From NCBI GenBank assembly GCA_965226855.1, contig CBDDEE010000032.1:824838-888837 (forward strand): a stretch of DNA of 64,000 nucleotides, given 5' to 3'. Source of the DNA: JAUXJB01 sp965226855 (GTDB lineage: Bacteria > Myxococcota_A > UBA9160 > SZUA-336). How positions within the stretch are numbered: the stretch's first letter is position 1; every line of letters starts with the position of its first letter. The translations under genes were made by a program, and so were the position numbers. Shown here one piece after another: positions 35,542-44,170 of the stretch. A model generated the notes under the pieces. The model was not told the origin of the DNA. It saw only the letters and a list, made by a program, of their open reading frames with translations, and did not search any database.

Positions 35542-36308
35542 GAAGAAACCGTGCACGTCGGCCCAGACGTCAGCACGCTGCAGTCGCCCTGCTCTTTATC
35601 GTCGGCGCTCTGGCGCCCAGGACCGGAACTGCCGATGTCGTCTTTGACCCGTGGAACTTCGCCCAGGACGTCGTCTCTGCGATCCAGAGCATTACTGCCG
35701 TCGCCCAGCAGGTGCAGCAGCTGGCCAACGAGACCACCCAGATCGCGAACCAGGTACAGCAGCTCCAGGACATGGCGAACCAAGCGGCGAGAATCACCGC
35801 GCCCACCTGGGGAGAGGTTCAGGTCTCGATTGCGGCGCTTGCGAACGCCGTCCAGATCGGGCAGGCCATCGCCTACAACCTCCCCGACATTCAGGCGCGG
35901 TTCCAGGCACAGTTTCCGGGCTACGTGCCTCCGACCGACTGGAACACCCAGCTCCAGCAGTCCTCGCAGTCCACGCTCGACACCCTGAACGCCACGCTCT
36001 ACTCCGCCGGACTTAACGCTGGCGACTTCGACAGCGTGCAAGGGGCCCTCACCGCGCTCCGCGACGCGAGCGACGGCGCCACCGGCCGCAACGAGCTCCT
36101 CCAGGTTGGGAACTCGCTGGCCAGCCTCCAGATCCAGGAGATGACCAAGATGAGGCAACTTCTCGCGCTCGAGATCAGCGCCCAGAACGTGTGGAAGGCC
36201 AACTCCACAAACACAAACGCCGCCTCGGAGGCCGCCGTCCAGCGGTTCATCGGGACTCCGGGTGCCGTTGCGAATCCCTTCGCGAGTGGGGCGGGGGTGA
36301 ACCCGTAG
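35526..36308 (+). CDS. trbJ: TrbJ, VirB5-type minor pilin
   Basis: 260 residues; overlaps trbE by 16 bp. Signal peptide (AVALLFIVGALAPRTGTA), then DVVFDPWNFAQDVVSAIQSI and long Gln-rich helices (VAQQVQQLANETTQIANQVQQLQDM) typical of TrbJ. A periplasmic pilus-tip or assembly component. Confidence 0.9.
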   Translation: MPHVLRRNRARRPRRQHAAVALLFIVGALAPRTGTADVVFDPWNFAQDVVSAIQSITAVAQQVQQLANETTQIANQVQQLQDMANQAARITAPTWGEVQVSIAALANAVQIGQAIAYNLPDIQARFQAQFPGYVPPTDWNTQLQQSSQSTLDTLNATLYSAGLNAGDFDSVQGALTALRDASDGATGRNELLQVGNSLASLQIQEMTKMRQLLALEISAQNVWKANSTNTNAASEAAVQRFIGTPGAVANPFASGAGVNP

Positions 36309-36336
36309 CCTATGCGTAGTCCTTCAGGAGGTGACC

Positions 36337-36654
36337 ATGCATTGGTACAAGATCCTAGCCGTGTCGCTTCTCGTTTGCCTCGCCGGGTGCCAGCCCACAC
36401 AAGAGCTGCTGGCCAACGGCGCCGATCCCATTGCGGCCCTCAGCTCCACCGTCGAGTCGAGCCGCTACGGGCCGAAGTATTGGAGCGAGCAGATGACGGC
36501 GGCCTCCGAGATCTGGAAGGAGGCGCTCGAGTACTGCGAGCCCGCCGAGCACGCCAATCGTCCCAACTGCGAGATCGTCGCCTCCGCCAAGTTCGTCGCG
36601 ACGCGCAAACCGGTCGAGAACCCCTTTCAGTCTGAAGAGGGACTGAATCCCTAA
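36337..36654 (+). CDS. small lipoprotein at the trbK position (entry-exclusion/EexN-like)
   Basis: ATG 36337 behind AGGAGGTGACC; 105 residues. Lipobox LLVCLAGC. The mature part has EIWKEALEYCEPAEHANRPNCEIVASAKF, with two Cys spaced as in EexN-type exclusion proteins. In IncP plasmids trbK lies here, between trbJ and trbL, and blocks entry of a like plasmid. The assignment rests on position and the lipobox more than on sequence. Confidence 0.65.
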   Translation: MHWYKILAVSLLVCLAGCQPTQELLANGADPIAALSSTVESSRYGPKYWSEQMTAASEIWKEALEYCEPAEHANRPNCEIVASAKFVATRKPVENPFQSEEGLNP

Positions 36655-36668
36655 AGGAACCGCGCTCA

Positions 36669-37739
36669 GTGTCGACCGCTCTAGCCAGCCAGTTCAACGC
36701 CGCCGCAGCGGCCGTCTATGCAGCGCTGCTCCCGATCACCCAGAATCTGTTCATCTTCCTCGCGGCGATCCACATCACCTGGGCGTTGATCTGGTGGGTG
36801 ATTGAGAAGGACGATCCCGTACCGCTCTTCGTTTCCCTCCTCAGGAACCTGATGCGGATCTCGTTCTTCTGGTTCGTCCTCATCAACGCAGATACGCTCT
36901 CCCAGACCGTCCTCACGAGCTTTCGCATGGCCGGCCAAGCCGCGGCGAACGCAGCCGGCGCCCCAGTCCCCTCGCTCGACCCGTCCGCAGTTGTAAGCAC
37001 GGGAGCGACGCTCGCTGCGCAGATTGCCAGCAACCTCCAGCTCACTGGTTTGCTCAGCTCTTTGTGGGGTGGCCTCGCCGGCCTCCTCGTGAGCGTCCTG
37101 ATGTTCCTGGCATTCCTTTTCATCGCTGCGCAGATGGTGATCGCTCTGATTGAGGCCTTCATCATCATGGGTGCTGGCGTTCTGCTGCTTGGCTTCCTCG
37201 GCTCACCGTGGACCGCGCAGTTCGGCCTCACTTACTTCAGCGCGCTCGTCGGGACGGGCGTCAAGCTCTTCATGATCTACGTGATCGTGGGCTTCGGTGG
37301 CGCGCTCGTAGACGCCTGGACCGCACAGATCGCTGCAAGCGTGAGCTTCATCCAAGCTCTCACGATCATCGGCGTCGCTCTGCTCTTCGCGCTGGTCACC
37401 TGGTGGATCCCGAACTACGCCCAGGCGCTCAGCAGTGGCGCGGTGACGACCACGCTGCAGACTGCGGTCTCGTCTACCGCTGGCATCGCGGCTGGCGCGG
37501 CTGGGGCTCGCGCACCGTTGGCGCTCGGCGCGAGAGCAAACGCGGCCCTCGGCCAGGGTGCAGGCCTCGCTCGTGATCGCTACCGCGCCGGTGCCGGTGC
37601 AGTCCGTGCCCTCGGCGCGGGCGTCGGGCAGACGGTCCTCTCGCCCTTCCGCGCCGCCGGCCAGAACCTAGCCACTCGCAATCCCCACCACCGGGTGACC
37701 GCTGCCGATGCGCTGCGCCGCAAGCGTGGGCTCGCCTGA
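36669..37739 (+). CDS. trbL: TrbL, VirB6-type inner-membrane channel protein
   Basis: GTG 36669, 356 residues. Six or seven transmembrane segments (NLFIFLAAIHITWALIWWVI; LLVSVLMFLAFLFIAAQMVIALIEAFIIMGAGVLLLGFLGS; FIQALTIIGVALLFALVTWWIP) precede an Ala/Gly/Arg-rich cytoplasmic tail. The conserved GVLLLGFLGSPWT block is diagnostic of TrbL. Confidence 0.92.
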   Translation: MSTALASQFNAAAAAVYAALLPITQNLFIFLAAIHITWALIWWVIEKDDPVPLFVSLLRNLMRISFFWFVLINADTLSQTVLTSFRMAGQAAANAAGAPVPSLDPSAVVSTGATLAAQIASNLQLTGLLSSLWGGLAGLLVSVLMFLAFLFIAAQMVIALIEAFIIMGAGVLLLGFLGSPWTAQFGLTYFSALVGTGVKLFMIYVIVGFGGALVDAWTAQIAASVSFIQALTIIGVALLFALVTWWIPNYAQALSSGAVTTTLQTAVSSTAGIAAGAAGARAPLALGARANAALGQGAGLARDRYRAGAGAVRALGAGVGQTVLSPFRAAGQNLATRNPHHRVTAADALRRKRGLA

Positions 37740-37754
37740 GGAGGACTCTCCACC

Positions 37755-38411
37755 TTGAGTACTGCCCCCGAGACTTCGAATCCCTACCACGAGGCCCGCA
37801 GCGTCTGGAATGAGCGTTACCAGAACCTTGTCCGGGCCCGCTGGAACTGGCAGATCATCGCGCTCGTCCTCGCCCTTTCGAACCTCGTCGTGGCCCTCGG
37901 GCTCATCTGGCACTCCGCGCAGAGCAAGGTCGTGCCTTACATCGTCCGCGTAGACGAAGCCGGCCAATCTCTTGTGATCGGTCCCGCGACAGCCTCGACG
38001 GTCACCGACCCGCAGATCATCGGCTTCCAGCTCCAGGCCTACGTGCGTGACGTGCGCCAGATCACGGCCGACGGGTCCGCCCAGAAGAACCTCCTCGAGC
38101 GCGTCTACCGGCAGACGGCCGGTCCGGCGATTGGCTTCCTGAATGACCACTTCCGGGCCTCTGACCCGTTCCTCGCGGCCCGATCGCAGACGGTCATGCC
38201 GAGTGTGCGGAACACGCTCCAGCTCGGAGATCGAACGTGGCAGGTCGAGTGGGTCGAGGCCCACCGCACTCTCGACGGAACGCTCCGTCGCGAGGAAACC
38301 TGGGTCGATCAGTTCGAGGTGGTCGTCGAGCCGCCCACTGCGGCCGAGGAGATCGTCACAAACCCACTCGGCTTCAAGGTGACCCGCGTCGCCTGGAGCC
38401 GGAAGTTCTAA
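37755..38411 (+). CDS. trbF: TrbF, VirB8-type assembly factor
   Basis: TTG start preceded by GAGGAGGAC; 218 residues. Short cytoplasmic start (ETSNPYHEARSVWNERYQNL), one transmembrane helix (IIALVLALSNLVVALGLIW), then the periplasmic NTF2-like VirB8 domain (VVPYIVRVDEAGQ, TWQVEWVEAHRTLDGTLRREETW). Confidence 0.93.
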   Translation: MSTAPETSNPYHEARSVWNERYQNLVRARWNWQIIALVLALSNLVVALGLIWHSAQSKVVPYIVRVDEAGQSLVIGPATASTVTDPQIIGFQLQAYVRDVRQITADGSAQKNLLERVYRQTAGPAIGFLNDHFRASDPFLAARSQTVMPSVRNTLQLGDRTWQVEWVEAHRTLDGTLRREETWVDQFEVVVEPPTAAEEIVTNPLGFKVTRVAWSRKF

Positions 38412-38425
38412 CTGGAGGAAGTCCC

Positions 38426-39463
38426 ATGCTCCCACGCCGCCATCGTCTCTCACCCGCCATTCTCCTGATCGCGTCGAGCGTCCTCGCGGCCGGCTGTGCA
38501 CCCTACCCCGGGGCTCCCCGCATGGGCCCCGAGGACTTCCCGAACGCGAGACCACCGCGCTCCCGCGTCGCCCATACCAGCGTCGGTGTGCCCATGAACC
38601 CGGACGTCGAGCTTCTCGATGTCGAGAGCCCCGAGATCCAGGCCGCGATGGCGGAGTTCTCAAAGTCGGGCAAGCCTCCCATCGTTCGGCACAAGGCTCG
38701 GCGCTACGTGCGGTACCCCTACGGGCACAGCGATCCCCTGCTCTACTGCAGGCCGCTCCGGGTCTGTGACCTCGAGCTCCAGGCCGGCGAGCAGGTGCTC
38801 GATGTCGCCCTCGGCGACACAGAGACGTGGCACGCCCAGAAGATGGAGAGTGGACCCGCAGGCTTCCGCTCGCCCCACGTGATCTTCAAGCCCGTGATGG
38901 ACGGGATCTCGACGAACGCGGTCATCACCACGAACCGCCGCGTGTACCACCTCGGCCTCATGGCCCGCTCCGATGGGAATGGTCCGCGCTACACCCGGCA
39001 TGCGAGCTTCTACTATCCGGACGAAACCGTCACGGCCTGGGTGTCCGCACAGAACCGGAAGCGCGAGGAGGAGCGGGCGGCGCTCGCCGCAGCGCTCGCG
39101 GAAAGCCAGCCCGCGATCCCGCCCCGCCTCTACCACGGCTACGAGATCAGCGGGGACACCGTCCCGTGGCGGCCCCTGGAGGTCTTCGACGACGGAACCC
39201 GCGTCTACGTCAAGATGCCCGACGCGATGCACGTGACCGAGGCCCCGGTGCTCTGGGTGATCGACGAGTTCGGGGAGCAGATCCTCGTGAACTACCGCGT
39301 CCGTGAGGGACACTACATCGTGGACAAGCTCTTCGGGAAGGCCCGGATGGCCGTCGGCGCCGGCCGCAAGGCGAGCGAGATCTTCATCACGCGAAAGAAG
39401 CCGAGTGAACTCGCGGCGAGCCAGCAAAGCGATCGGCCTCGCGAGATGGCCGATGCTCGCTAA
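38426..39463 (+). CDS. trbG: TrbG, VirB9-type outer-membrane complex protein
   Basis: ATG 38426 with GGAGGAAG upstream; 345 residues. Signal peptide ends in a lipobox-like LAAGC. Hallmarks are YPYGHSDPLLYCRPLRVCDLELQAGEQV, SPHVIFKPVMDGISTNAVITTNRRVYHLGL and the C-terminal DDGTRVYVKMP...RVREGHYIVDKLF. It forms the outer-membrane core with TrbI. Confidence 0.93.
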   Translation: MLPRRHRLSPAILLIASSVLAAGCAPYPGAPRMGPEDFPNARPPRSRVAHTSVGVPMNPDVELLDVESPEIQAAMAEFSKSGKPPIVRHKARRYVRYPYGHSDPLLYCRPLRVCDLELQAGEQVLDVALGDTETWHAQKMESGPAGFRSPHVIFKPVMDGISTNAVITTNRRVYHLGLMARSDGNGPRYTRHASFYYPDETVTAWVSAQNRKREEERAALAAALAESQPAIPPRLYHGYEISGDTVPWRPLEVFDDGTRVYVKMPDAMHVTEAPVLWVIDEFGEQILVNYRVREGHYIVDKLFGKARMAVGAGRKASEIFITRKKPSELAASQQSDRPREMADAR

Positions 39464-39490
39464 GAGCGCCCGCGTGAGGCAGAGAATGCG

Positions 39491-40738
39491 ATGAGCCGTT
39501 CGCCTACCCTGTCATGCAGCAGTGAACCGGCGGGGCTCGATCTTCGGCCGAGGCCCGGGACCACGCGCGTCAATCGCAACGCGCTGGTCCTGGCCGCGCT
39601 GCTCGGCGGAGCCGTCCTCGTCGCGGCCGCAGCGACGCTCGTGGCGAACCGCGCCCCGATCCGTCCCGCGAGTGAAGCCTCCCTCGCGACGGCGACGAGC
39701 TGGGATCGCTTCTGGGACGGGCAGCCGGACGGTATTCCTCTGCCAGCCGTCGAGAGCCGACCTCCCGCCGCGCCCAACGCCGTGGCGAAGCCCAATGTTG
39801 TCCCGGTGTCGACCGTCGGGAGCGAGCTCGACGCCGACACGCAACGAAGGCGTGAGCGACTGCTTCGGGCCCGGGATGCGGCGCCCCTCGTTGCCGCCTT
39901 CCGCACGAATGCACAGAGCCGCACATCGGCCCGCGCGGGCGCACCAACCAACGGGAACACGCACCCCGCTCTTCTAGGATCGCTCGGGCAAGCCCTCCAA
40001 CCGACGGACGAGACACTCCTCCAGAACAACCAGGCGGGGAAGCGCGCATTCCTTGACGAGAGCGGGCTCGGCGAGCAGGACGAGACGAATTCGCACCTCG
40101 TCCGCCAGCCGATCTCCACCTACGAGGTGACAGCGGGAATGCTCGTTCCCGCAGTGCTGGTCACCCAGGGCAGCTCGGACCTCCCCGGTCTCATGACCGG
40201 ACGCGTTCGAGAGAACGTCTACGACTCTGCCACCGGGCGCCACCTCTTGATCCCGCAGGCCACGACCATCGTCGGCGTATACGACAGCGTCGTCACCTTC
40301 GGTCAGAGGCGGCTCCTCGTCGTATGGCAACGGCTGATCTTCCCGGACGGCACCAAGCTCAACATCGGTGGCATGCCCGGCACGGATCTCATCGGAGCTG
40401 CGGGCCTCCAGGACCAGGTCAACCGTCATTACAAGCGCGTCTTCGGAAGTGCGCTCCTGCTCTCCGTCCTCACCGCGGGTGTCACGCTCAGCCAGGAGGA
40501 CGACAACCGGAGCGTCCTCGATCGCGGCTCCACCCGCGACCGGGTGAAGGACACGCTCGCGACGGCCCTCGGCCAGAACCTGGGCGAGGTGGGGAGCGAG
40601 ATGATCCGCCGCGAGATGAACGTGCAGCCAACCCTTCAGATCCGTCCCGGCACGCGCTTCAACGTCTTCGTGAGCAAGGACCTGATCTTCCAGGAGCCGT
40701 ACCTCAACACCTTTACCGGAGGAGGACTCGTCCCGTGA
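39491..40738 (+). CDS. trbI: TrbI, VirB10-type energy-sensing channel protein
   Basis: 415 residues. Cytoplasmic N-terminus with basic stretch, one transmembrane helix (NALVLAALLGGAVLVAAAATL), a Pro/Ala-rich periplasmic linker, then the VirB10 β-barrel domain (YEVTAGMLVPAVLVTQGSSDLPG, YDSATGRHLLIPQATTIVGVYDS, LNIGGMPGTDLIGAAGLQDQVNRHY). It spans both membranes and completes the trb set. Confidence 0.93.
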   Translation: MSRSPTLSCSSEPAGLDLRPRPGTTRVNRNALVLAALLGGAVLVAAAATLVANRAPIRPASEASLATATSWDRFWDGQPDGIPLPAVESRPPAAPNAVAKPNVVPVSTVGSELDADTQRRRERLLRARDAAPLVAAFRTNAQSRTSARAGAPTNGNTHPALLGSLGQALQPTDETLLQNNQAGKRAFLDESGLGEQDETNSHLVRQPISTYEVTAGMLVPAVLVTQGSSDLPGLMTGRVRENVYDSATGRHLLIPQATTIVGVYDSVVTFGQRRLLVVWQRLIFPDGTKLNIGGMPGTDLIGAAGLQDQVNRHYKRVFGSALLLSVLTAGVTLSQEDDNRSVLDRGSTRDRVKDTLATALGQNLGEVGSEMIRREMNVQPTLQIRPGTRFNVFVSKDLIFQEPYLNTFTGGGLVP

Positions 40739-40926
40739 GGCTGAAGCAACCCAAGGAACCGCGGCCGCCGTACGACCTCGGGGTCCATCTCGATCCGGAC
40801 GCCGACCCCGACCTCCAGCCCGACGCCGAGCTCTCCCGCGAGCAGTACGGTGAGGCGATCGCGACGCCGGCGCCGCAGAGCGCGAACGGAACTGATGTTC
40901 GCAACGGCCCGGAGGCGCGCTCGTGA
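40735..40926 (+). CDS. small acidic protein downstream of trbI
   Basis: GTG 40735 overlapping the trbI stop (GTGA), with GGAGGA upstream; 63 residues. Sequence is acidic and Pro-rich (LDPDADPDLQPDAELSREQYGEA). No known family. Translational coupling to trbI supports it being real. Confidence 0.45.
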   Translation: MRLKQPKEPRPPYDLGVHLDPDADPDLQPDAELSREQYGEAIATPAPQSANGTDVRNGPEARS

Positions 40927-41261
40927 ACGGACTCTTCCGCGACGACGCGCAGCGCCAGGCGGTCTGCGACCGGCTCCTGGAGTTCGCGCACTACGACGCG
41001 CGCGCCGAGCGGTTCGCGACTCCGAGCGTTGCCGACCCGAGTCGGGTGCGACGCGCACGCGTGCTCTACGACTTCGCGCTCACCCTCTACGACGGCGACA
41101 GCCAGGTCGAACTCGACCAGCTCGTGAGCCTCGATGGCGACACCCGCGGAGTGATCGGCGACCTCCTCATGGACATGGGCACGCACGACTTCGCCCACGT
41201 GGATCGTTGGCTCGAGAATACGCGGGCATTCTTTGGCTCCGAGGCAGAGCGCGAGTCGTGA
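40923..41261 (+). CDS. hypothetical protein of the conjugation cluster
   Basis: GTG 40923 overlapping the preceding stop; 112 residues, largely α-helical (LFRDDAQRQAVCDRLLEFAHYDARAERFATP ... VRRARVLYDFALTLYDGDSQV). No motif recognised. Third link in a chain of GTGA overlaps. Confidence 0.5.
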   Translation: MNGLFRDDAQRQAVCDRLLEFAHYDARAERFATPSVADPSRVRRARVLYDFALTLYDGDSQVELDQLVSLDGDTRGVIGDLLMDMGTHDFAHVDRWLENTRAFFGSEAERES

Positions 41262-41467
41262 CCGAGCAAGCGATCTCGCTCGTCCGCTGCCTCGAAAATG
41301 CGGTCCAACCCGCGCTCTTCCACAAGCTCGACGTCGCGTTCCCCGAGTTCGGCTGGAAGCGAACGGCCCGGGAATGGATCGCGGCCGACCGAGCCTTCAC
41401 GAAGGAGCGCTTCGGTGCGCGAATCCGATCGCGTCCTCTGCAAACCGACCAAGCGGGCCGGGCGTGA
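41258..41467 (+). CDS. small ORF at the end of the conjugation cluster, probably truncated
   Basis: GTG 41258 overlapping the preceding stop; 69 residues beginning TEQAISLVRCLENAVQPALFHKLD, with FPEFGWKRTAREWIAADRAFTKERFGA. The start recalls primase-like or DNA-handling proteins of conjugative elements, but the ORF ends abruptly. The transcription direction changes immediately after it, so it may be cut by a junction near 41470. Confidence 0.35.
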   Translation: MTEQAISLVRCLENAVQPALFHKLDVAFPEFGWKRTAREWIAADRAFTKERFGARIRSRPLQTDQAGRA

Positions 41468-41488
41468 CGAGCCTGACGAACGCGCCGG

Positions 41489-43051
41489 TCAGTCGCCCGG
41501 GCCGAGCATCGTGAGGTGCAGTGCCGCCTGACGGCGTCCGTCCACCCCGAGGAGCTCGTTCAGGTCGTCGTCCCGGTAGGCGGCCAGGTTGCGCGCGGCC
41601 AGGCCGAGTGCCTCGGCGGCGAGGTAGATCCGCTGGCCGACGCCGCCCGCCTCGAGCAGGAGATTGCGGTAGCTGCGGTCGCCGGCGTGGGCACGCGCGC
41701 TTTCGAGCCCGCCGACCATCACGAAGGCGACTGCGGCGTTTCCGGCCTTTTCCTGTCCCAGGCAGGCGTCGACGAGCCGCTCGCGCAAATCGCTGCTCCG
41801 CAGCGGCGAGAGTCGACCTGCTTGCGGAGCGTAGCGATAGAGACCGGCATCGAGTCCCGAGACGCGGTGCGCGACGAGGTAGAGCGCGACGTCTGGGCTC
41901 CGCTCGAGGCCGGGATTTCCCTGCGTCGCCTCAAGCACGAAGTCGAGCTGGGAGCGCGCAACGGGTCCGGACTCGAAGCGGCGCGCCGAGCGACGCACGC
42001 GAATGCTCTCCTCGACGGAGGTCGCGGGCGCGCTCGCCGCGCGGGCCAGCGCCTTCCGCGCGCCCCCCTTGTTGGCCGCGGCGCCTCCCCCTTTGGAGCT
42101 CGCGCGGCCCTTGGAGCTCGCGGGCACGAGCTTCGTCGCCTCGTGGTAGCGCTCGGGCACGGTTGCCCTTCCCGGGTGGTCCGCCTGCCCCTTCTCGCCG
42201 AGCGCGACTGCGAGCTCGTCTTGCGCGAGCCCTTCGCTGGCTGGTGCGCCGAGTGCGTGGAGCGCGCACACCGCCTCGCCCGTCCCATCGACTCCCAGGA
42301 GCGCCCCCAGCCGGTCGTCAAGGAAGCGGAGCCAGGAGCGCTCCGCGAGGCCCGCCGAGTGTGCGGCCAGGCGCAGGTTCTCGCCGATGTGTCCCGAGTC
42401 GATCAGCGCGTAGCGATAGCCCCGGTTGGCGTAGCGCCATGTGTAGCGGGCGAAGACGTTGGTGAGGACCACGCATGCCGCGGCCCCCTGGAGCGAGGCC
42501 GGCTGCTCGAGGCAGCCCGCCACCTCGGCGAGGCGCGAGCCCTTCTCGAGTCGGAGCAGCGCGTGCTCGCGAACCGCGTAATAGTAGACGCCGGGGGCCA
42601 GACCCTCGACCCTCTCAGCGACGACGTACACCTCGCCCGCGTAGAGCGCACCCGCCGAGGGAGCGGCCCGGAGCGCGCGCCCTCCCCGCGGCGCCCGCCC
42701 GGTCACGCCGTTCGTCAGGTGAAGAACGCGCGCCAGTCGCGCAAGCAGAACGGGCTCGGCTCGGAATCCCGGCGCCGGCGCGAACCCCCGCACGGCCTCG
42801 GCGAGCGACAGACCTTGCTCGTCGCCGGGGGCCGGCAGCGCCTGGCGCTGCGCGCGGGGGTAGGACTTGTAGGGCCGGGGCGGCCCGCGAAGCCGCGGGC
42901 GCCTTACGCCCAGGGCGCCCAGGCGCGTGTTGCGGGTGGCGCGGTGGATCTCGAGCGCGAGGTTCTCGCCCTCGGTCGCCCCGCTCGCGAACCACGCGAA
43001 GCCGCCCGCTACGAGCCGAAAGAAGCCTCGGCGGCGGATCTGCACGCCCAC
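41489..43051 (-). CDS. SagB-type FMN nitroreductase with two tandem domains and a Tat-like signal
   Basis: GTG at 43051 gives VGVQIRRRGFFRLVAGGFAWFASG, a twin-arginine-like export signal; the longer frame upstream runs over a tRNA-like sequence and is rejected. Two nitroreductase domains follow (about 90-330: APSAGALYAGEVYVV, YALIDSGHIGENLRLAAHSAGL; about 370-520: IRVRRSARRFESGPV, LLLEAGGVGQRIYLAAEALGL), separated by a Lys/Ser/Gly-rich linker. SagB relatives oxidise azolines in modified peptides, but no precursor or cyclodehydratase is seen nearby, so the substrate is unknown. Confidence 0.8.
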   Translation of the reverse strand: MGVQIRRRGFFRLVAGGFAWFASGATEGENLALEIHRATRNTRLGALGVRRPRLRGPPRPYKSYPRAQRQALPAPGDEQGLSLAEAVRGFAPAPGFRAEPVLLARLARVLHLTNGVTGRAPRGGRALRAAPSAGALYAGEVYVVAERVEGLAPGVYYYAVREHALLRLEKGSRLAEVAGCLEQPASLQGAAACVVLTNVFARYTWRYANRGYRYALIDSGHIGENLRLAAHSAGLAERSWLRFLDDRLGALLGVDGTGEAVCALHALGAPASEGLAQDELAVALGEKGQADHPGRATVPERYHEATKLVPASSKGRASSKGGGAAANKGGARKALARAASAPATSVEESIRVRRSARRFESGPVARSQLDFVLEATQGNPGLERSPDVALYLVAHRVSGLDAGLYRYAPQAGRLSPLRSSDLRERLVDACLGQEKAGNAAVAFVMVGGLESARAHAGDRSYRNLLLEAGGVGQRIYLAAEALGLAARNLAAYRDDDLNELLGVDGRRQAALHLTMLGPGD

Positions 43052-43128
43052 AAGTCTAGACCCTATGGAGCGACCGGCTCCGTTCGTATCCTCGTGCTCT
43101 AGGCACAAGCACGGGGGGTGAAGACGTA

Positions 43129-43205
43129 TGGAGGCGGCGACCGGATTCGAACCGGTGAGCACCCTAACGATTCCGCGGAGTTACGGGATTTTCAACGTCC
43201 CGCGA
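43129..43205 (-). other. tRNA 3'-end fragment (tRNA-Ser-like), probable element attachment site
   Basis: On the minus strand the end reads as a T-arm CCGGTTCGAATCCGG, an acceptor strand TCGCCGCC and TCCA. Before it lie a possible long variable arm and an anticodon-like TTGAAA loop (UGA, Ser). The matching 5' half is not present on the other side. Just beyond (43194-43216) are two 11-bp direct repeats of the form ACGTCCYGCGA, which could be integrase arm sites. A lone tRNA 3' end next to conjugation genes is what an integrated element leaves behind. Confidence 0.5.
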
Positions 43206-43245
43206 ACGTCCTGCGACAGGAGCCTGGAGGGCGCGGCGGCCTGGC

Positions 43246-43839
43246 CTATTCGTTCAGTTGAGCTTCGAGGAGATCTGCGAGATAGCCCGCGAGTTCGTCA
43301 ACGTTGAAGTGCCCGTCAGCCCATTCACGATCGGCGGCTTGGAGAGCCTCGTAGTAGGGTTCTCGGTTCTCGCTGATTCGCTCAGGCACGGTTTTCGCTC
43401 CTGGGAGCAGGGCCCCGAAGCGGAGGCAGATCAGGTAGTAGCACGCTGCCCGAGCTGTACGACCGTTGCCCTCGATGAAAGGGTGGATCCAGTTGAGACG
43501 CCACAATGCGTACGCGGGGAGAACGGTTGGATGGTCGATGATATCCCAGTTCTCATGGACAACGGATATGAGCTGGTCGATCAGTTCCGGGACCCTGTCG
43601 AAGTGCGGCGGAATGTGCTCTCCGACGTAAATCGGTTGCTCGCGGAAGCGCCCACCGAACTGTGCAAGGTTGGCAACCGCCACAGCGTTCAGGGACCAGA
43701 GCGTGTACTTGTCGAACGCTTCGATGCCTTTGGTGAGACCGATCTCGATGCAGTTGGTGAGCAAGTCATACTGCCGAAGCAGGTTCTGCTCCTGAATGCG
43801 GGCGAAGAGAGCCGGATCATCGGCTTCTCGGACGGACAT
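43246..43839 (-). CDS. Fic-family AMP-transferase-type protein
   Basis: 197 residues. Contains the complete Fic signature HPFIEGNGRTARA with catalytic His and the anion-binding GNGR, preceded by a plausible flap region (FGGRFREQPIYVGEHIPPHFDRVPELI). Fic proteins transfer AMP (or other phosphate-linked groups) to target hydroxyls. No obvious S/T-x-x-x-E-G/N inhibitory helix is seen in the protein. The small gene upstream on the same strand may be its antitoxin. Confidence 0.88.
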   Translation of the reverse strand: MSVREADDPALFARIQEQNLLRQYDLLTNCIEIGLTKGIEAFDKYTLWSLNAVAVANLAQFGGRFREQPIYVGEHIPPHFDRVPELIDQLISVVHENWDIIDHPTVLPAYALWRLNWIHPFIEGNGRTARAACYYLICLRFGALLPGAKTVPERISENREPYYEALQAADREWADGHFNVDELAGYLADLLEAQLNE

Positions 43840-43875
43840 CTCAGGCCGGCTCCTGTGCCGCGCGCGAGCAGTCGA

Positions 43876-44091
43876 CTACTTGTCGACCTTCTTGAGCCGG
43901 ATGTGCTCGGAGGCGTAGCGTACGGAGTCCTTCGTGATGAGATCCGACTCCGGGGCATTACCAAACGCGAAGCTGACGCGCTGCTCGTGAAGCTCGCCTT
44001 CAGACACGTCTCTACCGCGAGCCTCTGTCAGCAAACGCTTCAAGTTCGCTTTGACCTTGAGCTTCGACTGAAGCTGCTTGCGGGCGGGCAT
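43876..44091 (-). CDS. small protein paired with Fic (possible antitoxin)
   Basis: ATG at 44091 with AAGGAGG upstream; 71 residues, basic and helical (PARKQLQSKLKVKANLKRLLTEARGRD ... RVSFAFGNAPESDLITKDSVRYASEHIRL). It ends 36 bp before the Fic start. The position fits a toxin-antitoxin pair, but the class I inhibitory motif SxxxEG is not clear. Confidence 0.5.
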   Translation of the reverse strand: MPARKQLQSKLKVKANLKRLLTEARGRDVSEGELHEQRVSFAFGNAPESDLITKDSVRYASEHIRLKKVDK

Positions 44092-44170
44092 CTGAGCCTC
44101 CTTGAGCGTCAGTATATCTTCGCCTGAGATCTCTACTTCGGCCAAGCGAAAAGGGCGGTTGAACCGTCCT

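Noticed and set aside
42040..42140. CRISPR array or tandem repeat in the Ser/Gly/Lys-rich linker of the nitroreductase
   Set aside because: The similarity is short codon-level repetition inside a linker; no regular spacers or conserved direct repeats. No CRISPR array was found anywhere in the window.
41516..43102. A 528-residue plus-strand ORF across the nitroreductase gene
   Set aside because: It is Arg/Ala-rich, has no recognisable domain and mirrors the minus-strand SagB-type protein, which has clear motifs.
43129..43205. Complete tRNA gene
   Set aside because: Only the T-arm, variable region and 3' acceptor are present; no matching 5' acceptor or D-arm lies within 100 bases.
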